Source of the DNA: a virus
Strand: one strand, 5' to 3'
IMG/VR virus record: IMGVR_UViG_3300045051_000139
Span: 1-47,438 of that record
DNA length: 47,438 nt
A model generated the notes under the pieces. The model was given only the letters and a program-made list of their open reading frames with translations, did not search any database and had not been told where the DNA came from. The translations under genes and the position numbers were made by a program. Below, in pieces: positions 37,447 to 45,914 of the stretch. The stretch's first letter is position 1; each line of letters begins with the position of its first letter.

Positions 37447-38102
37447 GGGCGTTCCTCAATCACGATGGTATATACGCCTGTGCAATCTCCCGCCACGCCC
37501 GTCATGCGGGAAAGTACAGCGTAGTATGTTCCCGCTGCTCGACCTTTTTCCGATACGGCCTCCGCGCCTACGCTAGATTGCTGCGCGGTGGCACCTGCGG
37601 TCCTCACGCGAAGCGGCGTAATAGGAACCTGGCCCGCGTTGGGAGTGAACGTGCCGCCTGAAGCGATCTGTGTTTGGAAAGTGTAAGACGCCGCTTCAGT
37701 CATCGAGTTTTCGGACGAAGGAGTATGTGTAGTCCCGAAAACGCCTCCAGCCACGCCTTGCGCTGCGCCGTAGGTTCGAAGAGTCAAGCCTCCTTGGTCG
37801 ACAGTAAGTCCGTGTGCGTGGATGATGAAGTTTGTCGGGATCGTGAACCGGAAAACCAGGGGCGTGGCCGCGATAGGATTAGCCGAGGCGAATTCATAGT
37901 TCAGGGACCATGTGCGCCTCCCGAAAAATCCTGTTTGTCCTACATCAACGCGCAGACGCCGATTCGGGCCGGTTCCACCATCTGTCAGTAGATCAAATGG
38001 GGGATGAGCGATAACCCGCTCAGCATGGGTCGTGTCGCCCATGGCTGTCTCTTTGCGGTAGGGACCGCCGAACAGCTTACGTATGTAGTCTCCTACTGGC
38101 AT
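37443..38102 (-). CDS. hypothetical virion-region protein
   Basis: A 219-residue protein between two head-tail genes. The start (PVGDYIRKLFGG) is followed by a predominantly beta domain (LVFRFTIPTNFIIHAHGLTVDQGG) without known family. It could be a head decoration or completion protein. A second in-frame ATG at 38042 is a possible shorter start. It overlaps both neighbours slightly. Confidence 0.65.
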   Translation of the reverse strand: MPVGDYIRKLFGGPYRKETAMGDTTHAERVIAHPPFDLLTDGGTGPNRRLRVDVGQTGFFGRRTWSLNYEFASANPIAATPLVFRFTIPTNFIIHAHGLTVDQGGLTLRTYGAAQGVAGGVFGTTHTPSSENSMTEAASYTFQTQIASGGTFTPNAGQVPITPLRVRTAGATAQQSSVGAEAVSEKGRAAGTYYAVLSRMTGVAGDCTGVYTIVIEERP

Positions 38103-38467
38103 GCTGGCGTCCTCAATGGATATAGCAAAGCGGTAACAGGCTTCGGCAGATAGCCGGCCTGAAATGCCTGATCGGGGTTCTCGTCGCGGTCTTTGTAGAG
38201 GAAGCCGAGCATCAGCAACACGGCGGCCTGAACCTCATATTTGACAACCTTGTCATCGGAACTGTCGACGACGTAAGTCGGGTCGCCGGAGCTATCTAGG
38301 ATCGGGTCGTCGTTACTGTCGCGCTCGACCTCGTACGCACTGGCCGATTTTAGGTAGTTCTTCACGGCACCGGATGCCGCGCCGATGTACGCCGTGATCA
38401 ACACGTCGTCAAGGTCGTGATCCATGTTCAGGTGCTGTTTCCCCCTTTCGAGGGTGACGTACATCAT
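38093..38467 (-). CDS. head-tail connector (gp6-like)
   Basis: A 124-residue helical protein: YVTLERGKQHLNMDHDLDD at the start and EVQAAVLLMLGFLYKDRDE near the end, the usual pattern of gp6-like connectors that sit beneath the portal. The acidic insert (SNDDPILDSSGDP) is specific to this phage or its close relatives. Confidence 0.85.
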   Translation of the reverse strand: MMYVTLERGKQHLNMDHDLDDVLITAYIGAASGAVKNYLKSASAYEVERDSNDDPILDSSGDPTYVVDSSDDKVVKYEVQAAVLLMLGFLYKDRDENPDQAFQAGYLPKPVTALLYPLRTPACQ

Positions 38468-39369
38468 AGCTTGACCCCTTTCGCCGGGTCGAAGGTGCTC
38501 GCGTTCTCGCGAAGATCTTTGCCATTACGTCCGGCCTTGACGGTGAGCGTCCAAGTGTCGCTAGAGCCCGGCTTGTCAGTGTTCTCGGCTTTGGTCGACG
38601 TCCACTGGCTGCCCGCCCATGTCACATTGTCATGAGCATCGTAGGTTTGCTCTTCGCGGAATACCCCTTTGTAAATCTGGATCGGTAGCGCGAACTTCTG
38701 CGCTACTTCCTGACCGCTGGACTTCATCAGCTTAACCGAGAACTCGCGATCGCCGTCCTGCGTGATGCTCACGCCGTCGATACCGTCCACGATACATTCC
38801 CAGCCTCGCATCCCGTGAGTGCGCTCGTAAGACTTCCACAGGCCCCCACGATGCGCAGCATAAGTGCCGCGCGGATATTGTTTGGCTTCCTCGATCGTCG
38901 GCAGGATCTCTACGTCGATCGCATCGCGACCGTCTTCCGCCTGGCGCACTTCAGGAACGACGATAAGCTCAGCGGCGGAACGCGCCAGGGCTTGAAGGTC
39001 CACAGGGTCGGCATCCTTACCGGGGATCGGTTCAGGAACGTCGACGAGCTTTGCGGCTTCGGCGGCGAGCAGGGCAATGTCGATAGTAGGTAACTGGACG
39101 AACTCCGCAGCAGCCTTCGCCAGCGCTTCCAGGTCGACCGGCTCGGCGTCTTTACCGTCCTTCACCTCCGGCAGCACGACAAGCGCCGCCGCGGCTTGCG
39201 CGATAGCGTCTACGTCGACCCTTTCAGGTTCTACCGGCATTGGTCGAGCGGCTAAACACTTGCGCAGGTCGTTCAGTTCAAGATTCAGCGGTGCAACAGC
39301 CTTCGCCACCGCTGCGGCGATAACCGGCGCGAGGAATTCGGCTTGCGCTTCAAGTTCACGCAGGTTCAT
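38464..39369 (-). CDS. repeat protein with CBM5/12-like C-terminus
   Basis: A 301-residue protein. The first 160 residues hold four degenerate 25-30-residue repeats (VDLEALAKAAAEFV, then VDLQALARSAAELI, each followed by acidic P-x-x-GKDA-type linkers). The end (YKGVFREEQTYDAHDNVTWAGSQW) matches chitin-binding-type modules (CBM5/12). It lies between portal and connector genes. A virion protein exposed on the head or neck that sticks to polysaccharide is a reasonable guess. Confidence 0.65.
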   Translation of the reverse strand: MNLRELEAQAEFLAPVIAAAVAKAVAPLNLELNDLRKCLAARPMPVEPERVDVDAIAQAAAALVVLPEVKDGKDAEPVDLEALAKAAAEFVQLPTIDIALLAAEAAKLVDVPEPIPGKDADPVDLQALARSAAELIVVPEVRQAEDGRDAIDVEILPTIEEAKQYPRGTYAAHRGGLWKSYERTHGMRGWECIVDGIDGVSITQDGDREFSVKLMKSSGQEVAQKFALPIQIYKGVFREEQTYDAHDNVTWAGSQWTSTKAENTDKPGSSDTWTLTVKAGRNGKDLRENASTFDPAKGVKL

Positions 39370-40735
39370 TAGCGAGCCTCTTTTCGATCAGCAGAGCGAG
39401 CATTTTCGCGCTGTCTTGGATTTGTTGGTCTGTCTGCGTTGGGTCGGGCGTAGCGGCCGGCGGTGTAACTGCGGGCTGCGCCGTGCCGAAGGGATCCACG
39501 GAGGCATCCCGTTTTGCCAGGGCGGCCAGGGAGTAGTTCTGCTGTTGGATCATCGGAGACGCGCCGCCTTCGACCGGAGCCATGTTGAGACGCTTCCGGG
39601 CTTCGTCGGGGGCCATGATGCCCGCGCCCACAGCTACCTTAAGGGTTTCGACCAGGGAACCGAGATCCATCCGCAGGAGGCCGTCTAGGTCCAGCTCTAC
39701 GCCGTAACGGTCAGGCAGCGCCAAGCCGTCATCCATGCAGGCTTCGAATTCTTCAATAAGGCTCTGCAAGCAATCTGAGTAGTAGATCTGATTGAGGTCC
39801 GCGATCTTGGCAGTGCCGGCTGGCATTGGGCCTACACCGACTTTGAAGCCGGGTACGTGGAACGCGGTGCAGATCATTTCAGCAGTCAGTTTGAACTGTT
39901 CGATCAACTGCGAGTCGGTTGCGCTCATCCGCATTTGCTGAAACTTCAGATCGTCACCGACCACGGCCACTTTACCGGCGTTCGTACCGGTATAGTTGGC
40001 GTCCCAGTGCGCTTTAAGCCGTGCCGCTGTCTCATCGCTGATGGCACCAGGGGCACTCAGGATGCCGCCAGGGCGTGCGCCGTTCTCGAAGAATGTCGAG
40101 CTATCGTTCTGCATCTTCAGGGACTGGCAGGCGGCAAGCGCGCAGGCGTAGAGCGGAGAGATACCGACCAGGGGGTGAAACAGGCAATTCATTCGGTCGT
40201 GGATTATCTCGGACGCAGGGACCGTGACGCCTTCGCTGCCGAGTTCGTTAAGGTTGTCGCCGTTGCACTGGTAGTACACGTCGCCGTTGTCCGCTACGAG
40301 GACGGTAACGCGGCAAGGGTCGAGAAGGTAGATGGACGTTACCACGCCGCGCTGATCACGCTGCTTCAGCCCATAGGCGTTGCCGTGCGTGAGCTTCGAG
40401 GTCTGCCACCATTGTTTAAACTGGATATGGTTCTGGTAGGCGTTGGCCTTCTTCAGAACTGGGGAGAATGCGGGGCTAGTCGTCTCGGTCCAAATGCCAT
40501 TCGCATCCAGTTGCATTAAGCGCGGGCGGAGTTTTCCGATGTCATTGGAAATGAGCGTTACGCAGGCGTATACGGCGTAATGCGCCAAGACGGTAGGAGC
40601 TTTCCATTCGTCGTTCTTTTGCCAGGCGCCAGTGTAGGGCTCGCGCACCCACGGATACCATCCGCCGGAGCTACTGCTACTGACGGCAGAGGCTGGCGCT
40701 CGTTTGAATGTCAGCTCTCGGCCGAAGATACGCAT
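39356..40735 (-). CDS. portal protein (HK97 family)
   Basis: A 459-residue protein with the family opening LAHYAVYACVTLISNDIGKLRP, GNAYGLKQRDQRGVVTSIYLLDP, and the central HDRMNCLFHPLVGISPLYACALA. It forms the dodecameric ring through which DNA is packaged. A Gln/Pro-rich tail follows. Gene order here is terminase, capsid, portal, which differs from HK97 itself. Confidence 0.92.
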   Translation of the reverse strand: MRIFGRELTFKRAPASAVSSSSSGGWYPWVREPYTGAWQKNDEWKAPTVLAHYAVYACVTLISNDIGKLRPRLMQLDANGIWTETTSPAFSPVLKKANAYQNHIQFKQWWQTSKLTHGNAYGLKQRDQRGVVTSIYLLDPCRVTVLVADNGDVYYQCNGDNLNELGSEGVTVPASEIIHDRMNCLFHPLVGISPLYACALAACQSLKMQNDSSTFFENGARPGGILSAPGAISDETAARLKAHWDANYTGTNAGKVAVVGDDLKFQQMRMSATDSQLIEQFKLTAEMICTAFHVPGFKVGVGPMPAGTAKIADLNQIYYSDCLQSLIEEFEACMDDGLALPDRYGVELDLDGLLRMDLGSLVETLKVAVGAGIMAPDEARKRLNMAPVEGGASPMIQQQNYSLAALAKRDASVDPFGTAQPAVTPPAATPDPTQTDQQIQDSAKMLALLIEKRLANEPA

Positions 40736-41031
40736 TAGGCGAGATCCTGATCCGCGATTACCGCTTCGATGTCAGACTTCTTGATACGGCCGTCTTTACC
40801 GGTGCCGACGACTTTATCCAAGTCCACGCCATGCTCCCTGGCGAACTCAATCACCGCTTCGGAGGCACGCGGTTCATCAACCACTGGGGTAGGGCTGGCG
40901 GTCAGCATACGAGTATTGTAGCCGTCGTCAGCATAAGTGCCGTGGCCCAGCTTGCGAAGAGTCTCCGCGTAGCGGCGGGCCATCATGACCTTTTTGCCGC
41001 CCTTGCCATAAATAAATTCAACTTTAGACAT
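40735..41031 (-). CDS. small protein with E3-binding-like (peripheral subunit-binding) domain
   Basis: A 98-residue protein. The C-terminal 45 residues (SEAVIEFAREHGVDLDKVVGTGKDGRIKKSDIEAVI) match the three-helix peripheral subunit-binding domain of 2-oxoacid dehydrogenase E2 enzymes, here used in a virion-region protein. The N-terminus is basic with many Lys/Gly. It sits between the GIY-YIG gene and the portal gene and overlaps the portal by one base. Confidence 0.75.
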   Translation of the reverse strand: MSKVEFIYGKGGKKVMMARRYAETLRKLGHGTYADDGYNTRMLTASPTPVVDEPRASEAVIEFAREHGVDLDKVVGTGKDGRIKKSDIEAVIADQDLA

Positions 41032-41043
41032 AGGGGTTCCCCT

Positions 41044-42147
41044 TTAAGATGATTCAGTGTACGGGGTGGCCGTGGTTGCGGCAAGTATGGCGGCTTTTTC
41101 AGCTCTTTTGCGTGCCCAATATTCCTTCATCTTAGCACCTTGTTTGGCTCTTACTTCTGGTGTCATCGCTGCCGCCATCTTTTCCCGACGCGCTTCCAGG
41201 GCTGCCGCTTGCGCTGCGCGGTGTTCATCCGTCCAGCGAGCTTCGTGCATCTTTGCTTTGGCATCCGGATCTTTCCAGCGGCCTTTCAGCCTTTCAGCCT
41301 GATCGGCCTTGAATTCTTCGGATTGTACACATTGGTGCAGACCACCGCCTTCGTAGTTAGCGCGGGCTGCCGCCGCCTTCTTCGCTTTTACTTCAGGCCG
41401 CTCCTTTATTTCCGCTAGTGCGGCTAGGTTCTTGGCTTTGTACTCCGGCGTAGCTTGAGCTTTAGCGAGGCTCGCGCGGCGTTTCGCTTTGGCTTCCGGG
41501 CTTTGCGAAGCTTCCCTAAAAACTTTGAACGCCTCCGGATTCTGCAAAGCTAACTTGCGGGACCTTTCGGCATGTGCAGCTAATTGGGAGGGACTTTCGT
41601 AGCGGCGTTTAGTGGCCTCGCTTCGACGCTGTAACGCCTCTGGAGTTCTCATTCCGTGGAGCATGTTTTGACGAGACACTTCGTTCTGCCAGGTTTCCAT
41701 CAAGCGTGCCGACATCTGCGCTTTGAACTCCGGACGGTTCCTAACCTCCGTCATTATCGCGCTCATACGAGCACGATATTCGGGCTGCATACGAGTTATC
41801 TTGTGAGCGGCAACCCTTTTAGCTAACGCTTCGGGGCTAACATCAAAGAATCCGTCTCCCCCTCCGGTAGAGTTGGTGAGGCGATGCCCTTCGGCTTTGA
41901 ACTCGGCGATCAATCTTACTTCGTAGGGTTCCCAAGGCTCGCCCTCCGGCACCTGCAAGACAATCTCCACGGAAGGTTTTTCCCCCGCGGCCAGTAGGGA
42001 GCGAATCCAATTCGCGGCATAGTGCTTCGTTTGGTTGCTCCGCGCTTTTGATATGTGCGCTCGCAATCTCGCCTCAGGGTCCGTGCTTTTACCTATGTAC
42101 CGGATCTCGCCTTGCGGACAGAGGAGGGCGTAAATGTAATCGGTCAT
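41044..42147 (-). CDS. GIY-YIG homing endonuclease with NUMOD3-like repeats
   Basis: A 367-residue protein. The N-terminal domain has the GIY-YIG variant IYALL...IRYIGKS, an Arg in ARLRAH, and the catalytic Glu in VRLIAEF. From residue 100 a row of short repeats rich in SPEA/TPEY and Lys/Arg (SPEALAKRVAAH, TPEALQRRSEA, SPEAKAKRRASL, TPEVRAKQGAK) matches NUMOD3 DNA-binding modules. It lies directly after the capsid gene, a typical free-standing homing position. Confidence 0.82.
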   Translation of the reverse strand: MTDYIYALLCPQGEIRYIGKSTDPEARLRAHISKARSNQTKHYAANWIRSLLAAGEKPSVEIVLQVPEGEPWEPYEVRLIAEFKAEGHRLTNSTGGGDGFFDVSPEALAKRVAAHKITRMQPEYRARMSAIMTEVRNRPEFKAQMSARLMETWQNEVSRQNMLHGMRTPEALQRRSEATKRRYESPSQLAAHAERSRKLALQNPEAFKVFREASQSPEAKAKRRASLAKAQATPEYKAKNLAALAEIKERPEVKAKKAAAARANYEGGGLHQCVQSEEFKADQAERLKGRWKDPDAKAKMHEARWTDEHRAAQAAALEARREKMAAAMTPEVRAKQGAKMKEYWARKRAEKAAILAATTATPYTESS

Positions 42148-42191
42148 TTTCTTTCACTCTCAATGAAAGGTCGTTCTCTCAGAAACGAAAA

Positions 42192-42253
42192 AGGTTCGCC
42201 ACATCGACCGCTGAGAGACGGTACACGGGAGCAACCCCGGATGTGGCGAACCT
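42192..42253 (-). terminator. large terminator/attenuator hairpin downstream of the capsid gene
   Basis: Perfect 14-bp arms AGGTTCGCCACATC and GATGTGGCGAACCT surround a 34-base loop, and on the minus strand a T run follows. It lies in the 139-base gap between the capsid gene and the GIY-YIG gene. A competing 8-bp pairing (TCTCTCAG at 42175-42182 with CTGAGAGA at 42211-42218) would break the stem, so switching is conceivable. Confidence 0.72.
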
Positions 42254-42286
42254 AGTTTACAACACTTTCAAACAAATCACATAGCT

Positions 42287-44212
42287 TTACGCGCCGTAGT
42301 TAGCACCACTGATGTAGGCAACGGCCTGTGGGCGGCGTTTTTTCCACGTTACTAGTCTCTCGACACGAATCCCCACGAGATTTTGCTGCCATAACGATGT
42401 CATAACGGTGGCAGCAGTCGGCGGACTGTCCGGAGTCGAGTTCATCTGCAGCGAGGCTTCACGACTTACGTCAATGGTCACGCCGCCCTCATCAGCCAGG
42501 AGGATCTCGCTCTGTTTGGCGAGGACGATGATCGAGCCGCTGGAATCACTTGGAACAGTTTCGGAGACGATAACCGGCAAGCCCATGAAGGAACCGCCTT
42601 CTGCGCCGAGACCTGGGAACTCAGGTTGGCCGAGTGGATTCAGCATCATGCCGATGGACATCGCCATGGTCGAAGTCATCACCCATACCGCAGATGCGGT
42701 ACTCAGGTTAGCGTCGATGAACTGCGAGTACAAAGCGCGCACATCGGCTCGTACGTCATCGGCGGTAGTGCCGGATGCTGGCACCGGGGTAACGCCGTTC
42801 GTCACACTCGCCGGCCGAACATCACCGACCGCAGCGTACGCAGGGTTGATGAACGAATCATCCATGAACTGCGCGATTTGCGCGGTCAGGTCAGTGCGGA
42901 TGATGGCCTCAGCCGATGGCGTCGACAGACGCGCCAGTTCGTCGGAGATAACAACGATGCCGGCGAGCTTGTTGAAGCGCAGGGTGATGTCTTGGAACGC
43001 CAGGGCCGAAACCGGCTTGGCCCCCAACTCCCCTACCCAATTCACGGTAGAACCCTGCGTTTGGCCGGGGATTCGAACGTTAAACGGAACGCTTCGCAGT
43101 TGAGACATTTTCCCAACAATAGTTTCAGGGCGCAACAGTTCGATAAAATCGTTGGTCATGTTCTGGTAAGGAACCAACGGGGCCGCCCAGGTGGCGTCGG
43201 TAGTAGTACCGGCTGCGACTGCGGCTTTCAGAACTTGTTCAACCTCCGGGGTGTCGGACCACTGCTTGGCGATTTCGGCCGCCTGCATCAAGTTACCCTT
43301 AGCGCGACATTGTGCGACCACGTAGCGGGTGAAGGCAGTGCCCTTAGCGACAGGGTTGGTAGCCTTAACGGTGATAGCCGAACGCTGTTGCATACCGGAA
43401 GCGTCAACAACAGGCTTGGCGGTAGCGATCGCGGCTTTTTGCATAGCTTCCAGGCGACCGATGTGAACTTCGGTGGCTTTGATTTCGTCGACCAGGGTGT
43501 CGAACTCTTCCGATTCTGCGGCATCCAGGGTGCGGCCTTCAGCGCTGGTCATCAGCTCGGTTTGTCGTGCGGCCTTCTGTTCCAGTGCTGCTTGGAACGA
43601 TTTGATTTGTTCAGCGATGTTCATGTCTTGGCCCTCCTCGGGCTTCGGAGTAACGGGTAGTTTTTTCGTAACGGTTGCCGAAGCGCCGGCAGGTTTGCCA
43701 AGACGTACAACGGTGAAATCCTTTTTGCCTAACGCGGCAGGAAGTCCGACGTCGAACGACTTGATATTGGTGATGGTCGCCTCGGCATTCGCCGGAATGG
43801 TAACCAAACTCAATTCAAATACTTCTGTTTTAATGAAACGGGTGCCCCAGGTGCCGGTGATGTTCTCCGACTCAAGAGATCGAAAACCTATAGACACCGC
43901 TCGGACGAGACCGGCTTTGACCGAAGCCCAAGCTTCCTCAATTCGGTTGAACAAGCCGACCGGCGCCGTTACTTCCGCAAACGTTGCGGTAAAAGGTACG
44001 CCTTTAGCTGTTGGCTTGCCGAACTCTACCAGGCCGACAGGCTGCTCGTGGTCATGCTGCCACAGGAGCGGGATCGGATTTTTGTATTGCACGCCGAGTG
44101 GTTCAACGATATCGCCAACCCGATCGACGCTAGGAGTTGTGGCCATACCCGAAATAGTTCGGGCAGTTGCATCAACCGCCTTGACTTCTAAAACGCTGTA
44201 GGCTCTATTCAT
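42287..44212 (-). CDS. prohead protease-major capsid protein fusion
   Basis: A 641-residue fusion. Residues 1-150 are an HK97-type prohead protease, with the catalytic His in LLWQHDH, the Ser in RAVSIGF, and LSLVTIPANAEATI at the end. An acidic linker follows. From residue 197 a scaffold-like helical segment (NIAEQIKSFQAALEQKA) leads into the HK97-fold capsid domain. An internal ATG at 43624 has a strong GAGGAGGG, so unfused capsid protein (445 residues) can also be made. Self-cleavage would release the mature capsid. Confidence 0.9.
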   Translation of the reverse strand: MNRAYSVLEVKAVDATARTISGMATTPSVDRVGDIVEPLGVQYKNPIPLLWQHDHEQPVGLVEFGKPTAKGVPFTATFAEVTAPVGLFNRIEEAWASVKAGLVRAVSIGFRSLESENITGTWGTRFIKTEVFELSLVTIPANAEATITNIKSFDVGLPAALGKKDFTVVRLGKPAGASATVTKKLPVTPKPEEGQDMNIAEQIKSFQAALEQKAARQTELMTSAEGRTLDAAESEEFDTLVDEIKATEVHIGRLEAMQKAAIATAKPVVDASGMQQRSAITVKATNPVAKGTAFTRYVVAQCRAKGNLMQAAEIAKQWSDTPEVEQVLKAAVAAGTTTDATWAAPLVPYQNMTNDFIELLRPETIVGKMSQLRSVPFNVRIPGQTQGSTVNWVGELGAKPVSALAFQDITLRFNKLAGIVVISDELARLSTPSAEAIIRTDLTAQIAQFMDDSFINPAYAAVGDVRPASVTNGVTPVPASGTTADDVRADVRALYSQFIDANLSTASAVWVMTSTMAMSIGMMLNPLGQPEFPGLGAEGGSFMGLPVIVSETVPSDSSGSIIVLAKQSEILLADEGGVTIDVSREASLQMNSTPDSPPTAATVMTSLWQQNLVGIRVERLVTWKKRRPQAVAYISGANYGA

Positions 44213-44246
44213 GTATACAGCTCCGGTAAATTACGCGCACTGTAAC

Positions 44247-45914
44247 TCATAAAAACAGCATTTGAAACTTTTTGTGCGCTGCAGGCGGGTTGAGTGCCAT
44301 CAGCGACACCGCGTTGAACAGCGCCATCACCGGGTCGATCTTCGCGGAACCGGAAGCCTGCTTGGTGATCAGGATAGAGTTTGCCCGGGGCTCTACGCGG
44401 CAGTTAGAGACGCACCATGACATAAGCGGTTGCTCGGCGTGCTTCAACTTCCCTTCGGCCAGGCGTCGCTCAGTAGTCTTGATGGCGCCGCCGAGTTTCC
44501 AACCCTGGCTAATACCGACGATCTTATCTTCGGGAATTCCCCGGGCGACAAGTTCGTCAAAGATGGCGCCGATGCCAACCGGGTCGACACCGATTTTGTC
44601 AAGCAGCCCTGAATCATAAACACGTTCGACGATGTCGCAAACTTCTGTCACGTCTTCGCCAATGCGCTTCACGATCACCAAGTCTCCGTGGCGGGCGAAG
44701 TCTTCGAACCGTGCCGCTTCCTGCAGGTTGCGTTTCAGCGCGGATGGATGCGCCCATGCTCGAACCCACGCCAACCAGTCGCCAGTATCTTTGCACCGTC
44801 CGACCAGGGCGAGCCCTAATAGGTCATTCAACCCGCCGCCGTCGATCCCTACGTCGATCACCTCACAGCGCTCGAATAATTGGTCGAGAGTCACCCGGGT
44901 ACAGGATTGGTCTTGCCAGTAGTCAGCGCCAGCCCATCGGTCTGTGCGCAATGCTAAGCCAATCTCCACGTTGAGATATTTTGCAAGCACGCCGAGGCGT
45001 TCAGGTTCGCCCATTTCCTTGGCTTGCTGAAGTTTGCGCTCGATGAACTCCACGCTGGTCGAGCGTCCGAGATTCGGATTCGTGATGTAGAAGTTTTCCG
45101 GTTCGAGGTAAGACTTGTCCTCGATCATCGCCGGGGGGAATTCGTAGAGCACAGGCAGGAACTGGGGGTCGACTACTTCGCCGTCTCGCACTTTCCTGGC
45201 GTACAACAGCTTCGAGCGGAATACTCCAGCAGGCGGTTCATCGGATTGGGTGGTCAGGTAAAGGACAAACCCTTCCGGCCGCGCAGCTAGGCCGCCCGTG
45301 GCCTCTAATAGCATTCGTTCGGCGTTTGGATTCTTGCCGAACAAATGGATCTCATCGACCAGGACCACGGCGGCTTTCTTGCCGCCTACGGTATTCGTGT
45401 CGGCCGCAACCACTTTTAATGTGGCGCCGCTAGCCAGGTGTTGGATGGTCTTTGTGTGTTCCATGACTTTCATCATGGCGTCTAGTTGAGGGTCTTTTTT
45501 AACCATGTCTCGGGCTGGGGCGAAAGCGTTATCCGCTACCTCCTTCGTCGGCGCCAAGATTATGAACTCAGCGGAAGTCCTCCAGTTTTGAATAAGAACC
45601 GTAAGCATGATTGCCGCAGCAAGGGTGGACTTCATATTCTTTTTGCTGATCAGGAGAAAAATCTCCTTGATCATCTGCTCGCCGGTTTCTTCGTTGTACG
45701 CACCAAAGATGGCCCCGGCTAGGTCGTCCGTCCACTGCTCGCAGGACTCACCAATGGTCGGGCTGCCCGGGGCGTCGACAATCTTCAGAAGGTGAAGTAC
45801 CTGCAGTGCCGCCGCTGCGGTGTCGGGGAACAGTGGGGTGAAGGGGATAAGGCTCTCCCCTTTTATGATCCTATCCGTCCAATCGGGGCACGCGGTGGTC
45901 CACTCAGGCTGCAT
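44247..45914 (-). CDS. terminase large subunit
   Basis: A 555-residue Terminase_1 family protein. Walker A is the deviant SKKNMKST, as in relatives, and Walker B is AVVLVDEIHLF. The nuclease domain has D residues in VIDVGIDGGGLND and GVDPVGIG. It pumps DNA into the prohead and cuts it. It overlaps the upstream HNH gene by 11 bases. Confidence 0.93.
   Translation of the reverse strand: MQPEWTTACPDWTDRIIKGESLIPFTPLFPDTAAAALQVLHLLKIVDAPGSPTIGESCEQWTDDLAGAIFGAYNEETGEQMIKEIFLLISKKNMKSTLAAAIMLTVLIQNWRTSAEFIILAPTKEVADNAFAPARDMVKKDPQLDAMMKVMEHTKTIQHLASGATLKVVAADTNTVGGKKAAVVLVDEIHLFGKNPNAERMLLEATGGLAARPEGFVLYLTTQSDEPPAGVFRSKLLYARKVRDGEVVDPQFLPVLYEFPPAMIEDKSYLEPENFYITNPNLGRSTSVEFIERKLQQAKEMGEPERLGVLAKYLNVEIGLALRTDRWAGADYWQDQSCTRVTLDQLFERCEVIDVGIDGGGLNDLLGLALVGRCKDTGDWLAWVRAWAHPSALKRNLQEAARFEDFARHGDLVIVKRIGEDVTEVCDIVERVYDSGLLDKIGVDPVGIGAIFDELVARGIPEDKIVGISQGWKLGGAIKTTERRLAEGKLKHAEQPLMSWCVSNCRVEPRANSILITKQASGSAKIDPVMALFNAVSLMALNPPAAHKKFQMLFL

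Noticed and set aside
39857-40519. 220-residue plus-strand frame
   Set aside because: Antisense to the portal gene; no motif or ribosome site.
42626-43660. 344-residue plus-strand frame
   Set aside because: Antisense to the protease-capsid gene, which has clear family motifs. The frame has no recognisable protein features.
43473-44201. 242-residue plus-strand frame
   Set aside because: Antisense shadow of the protease domain, Ser/Thr/Arg-rich.
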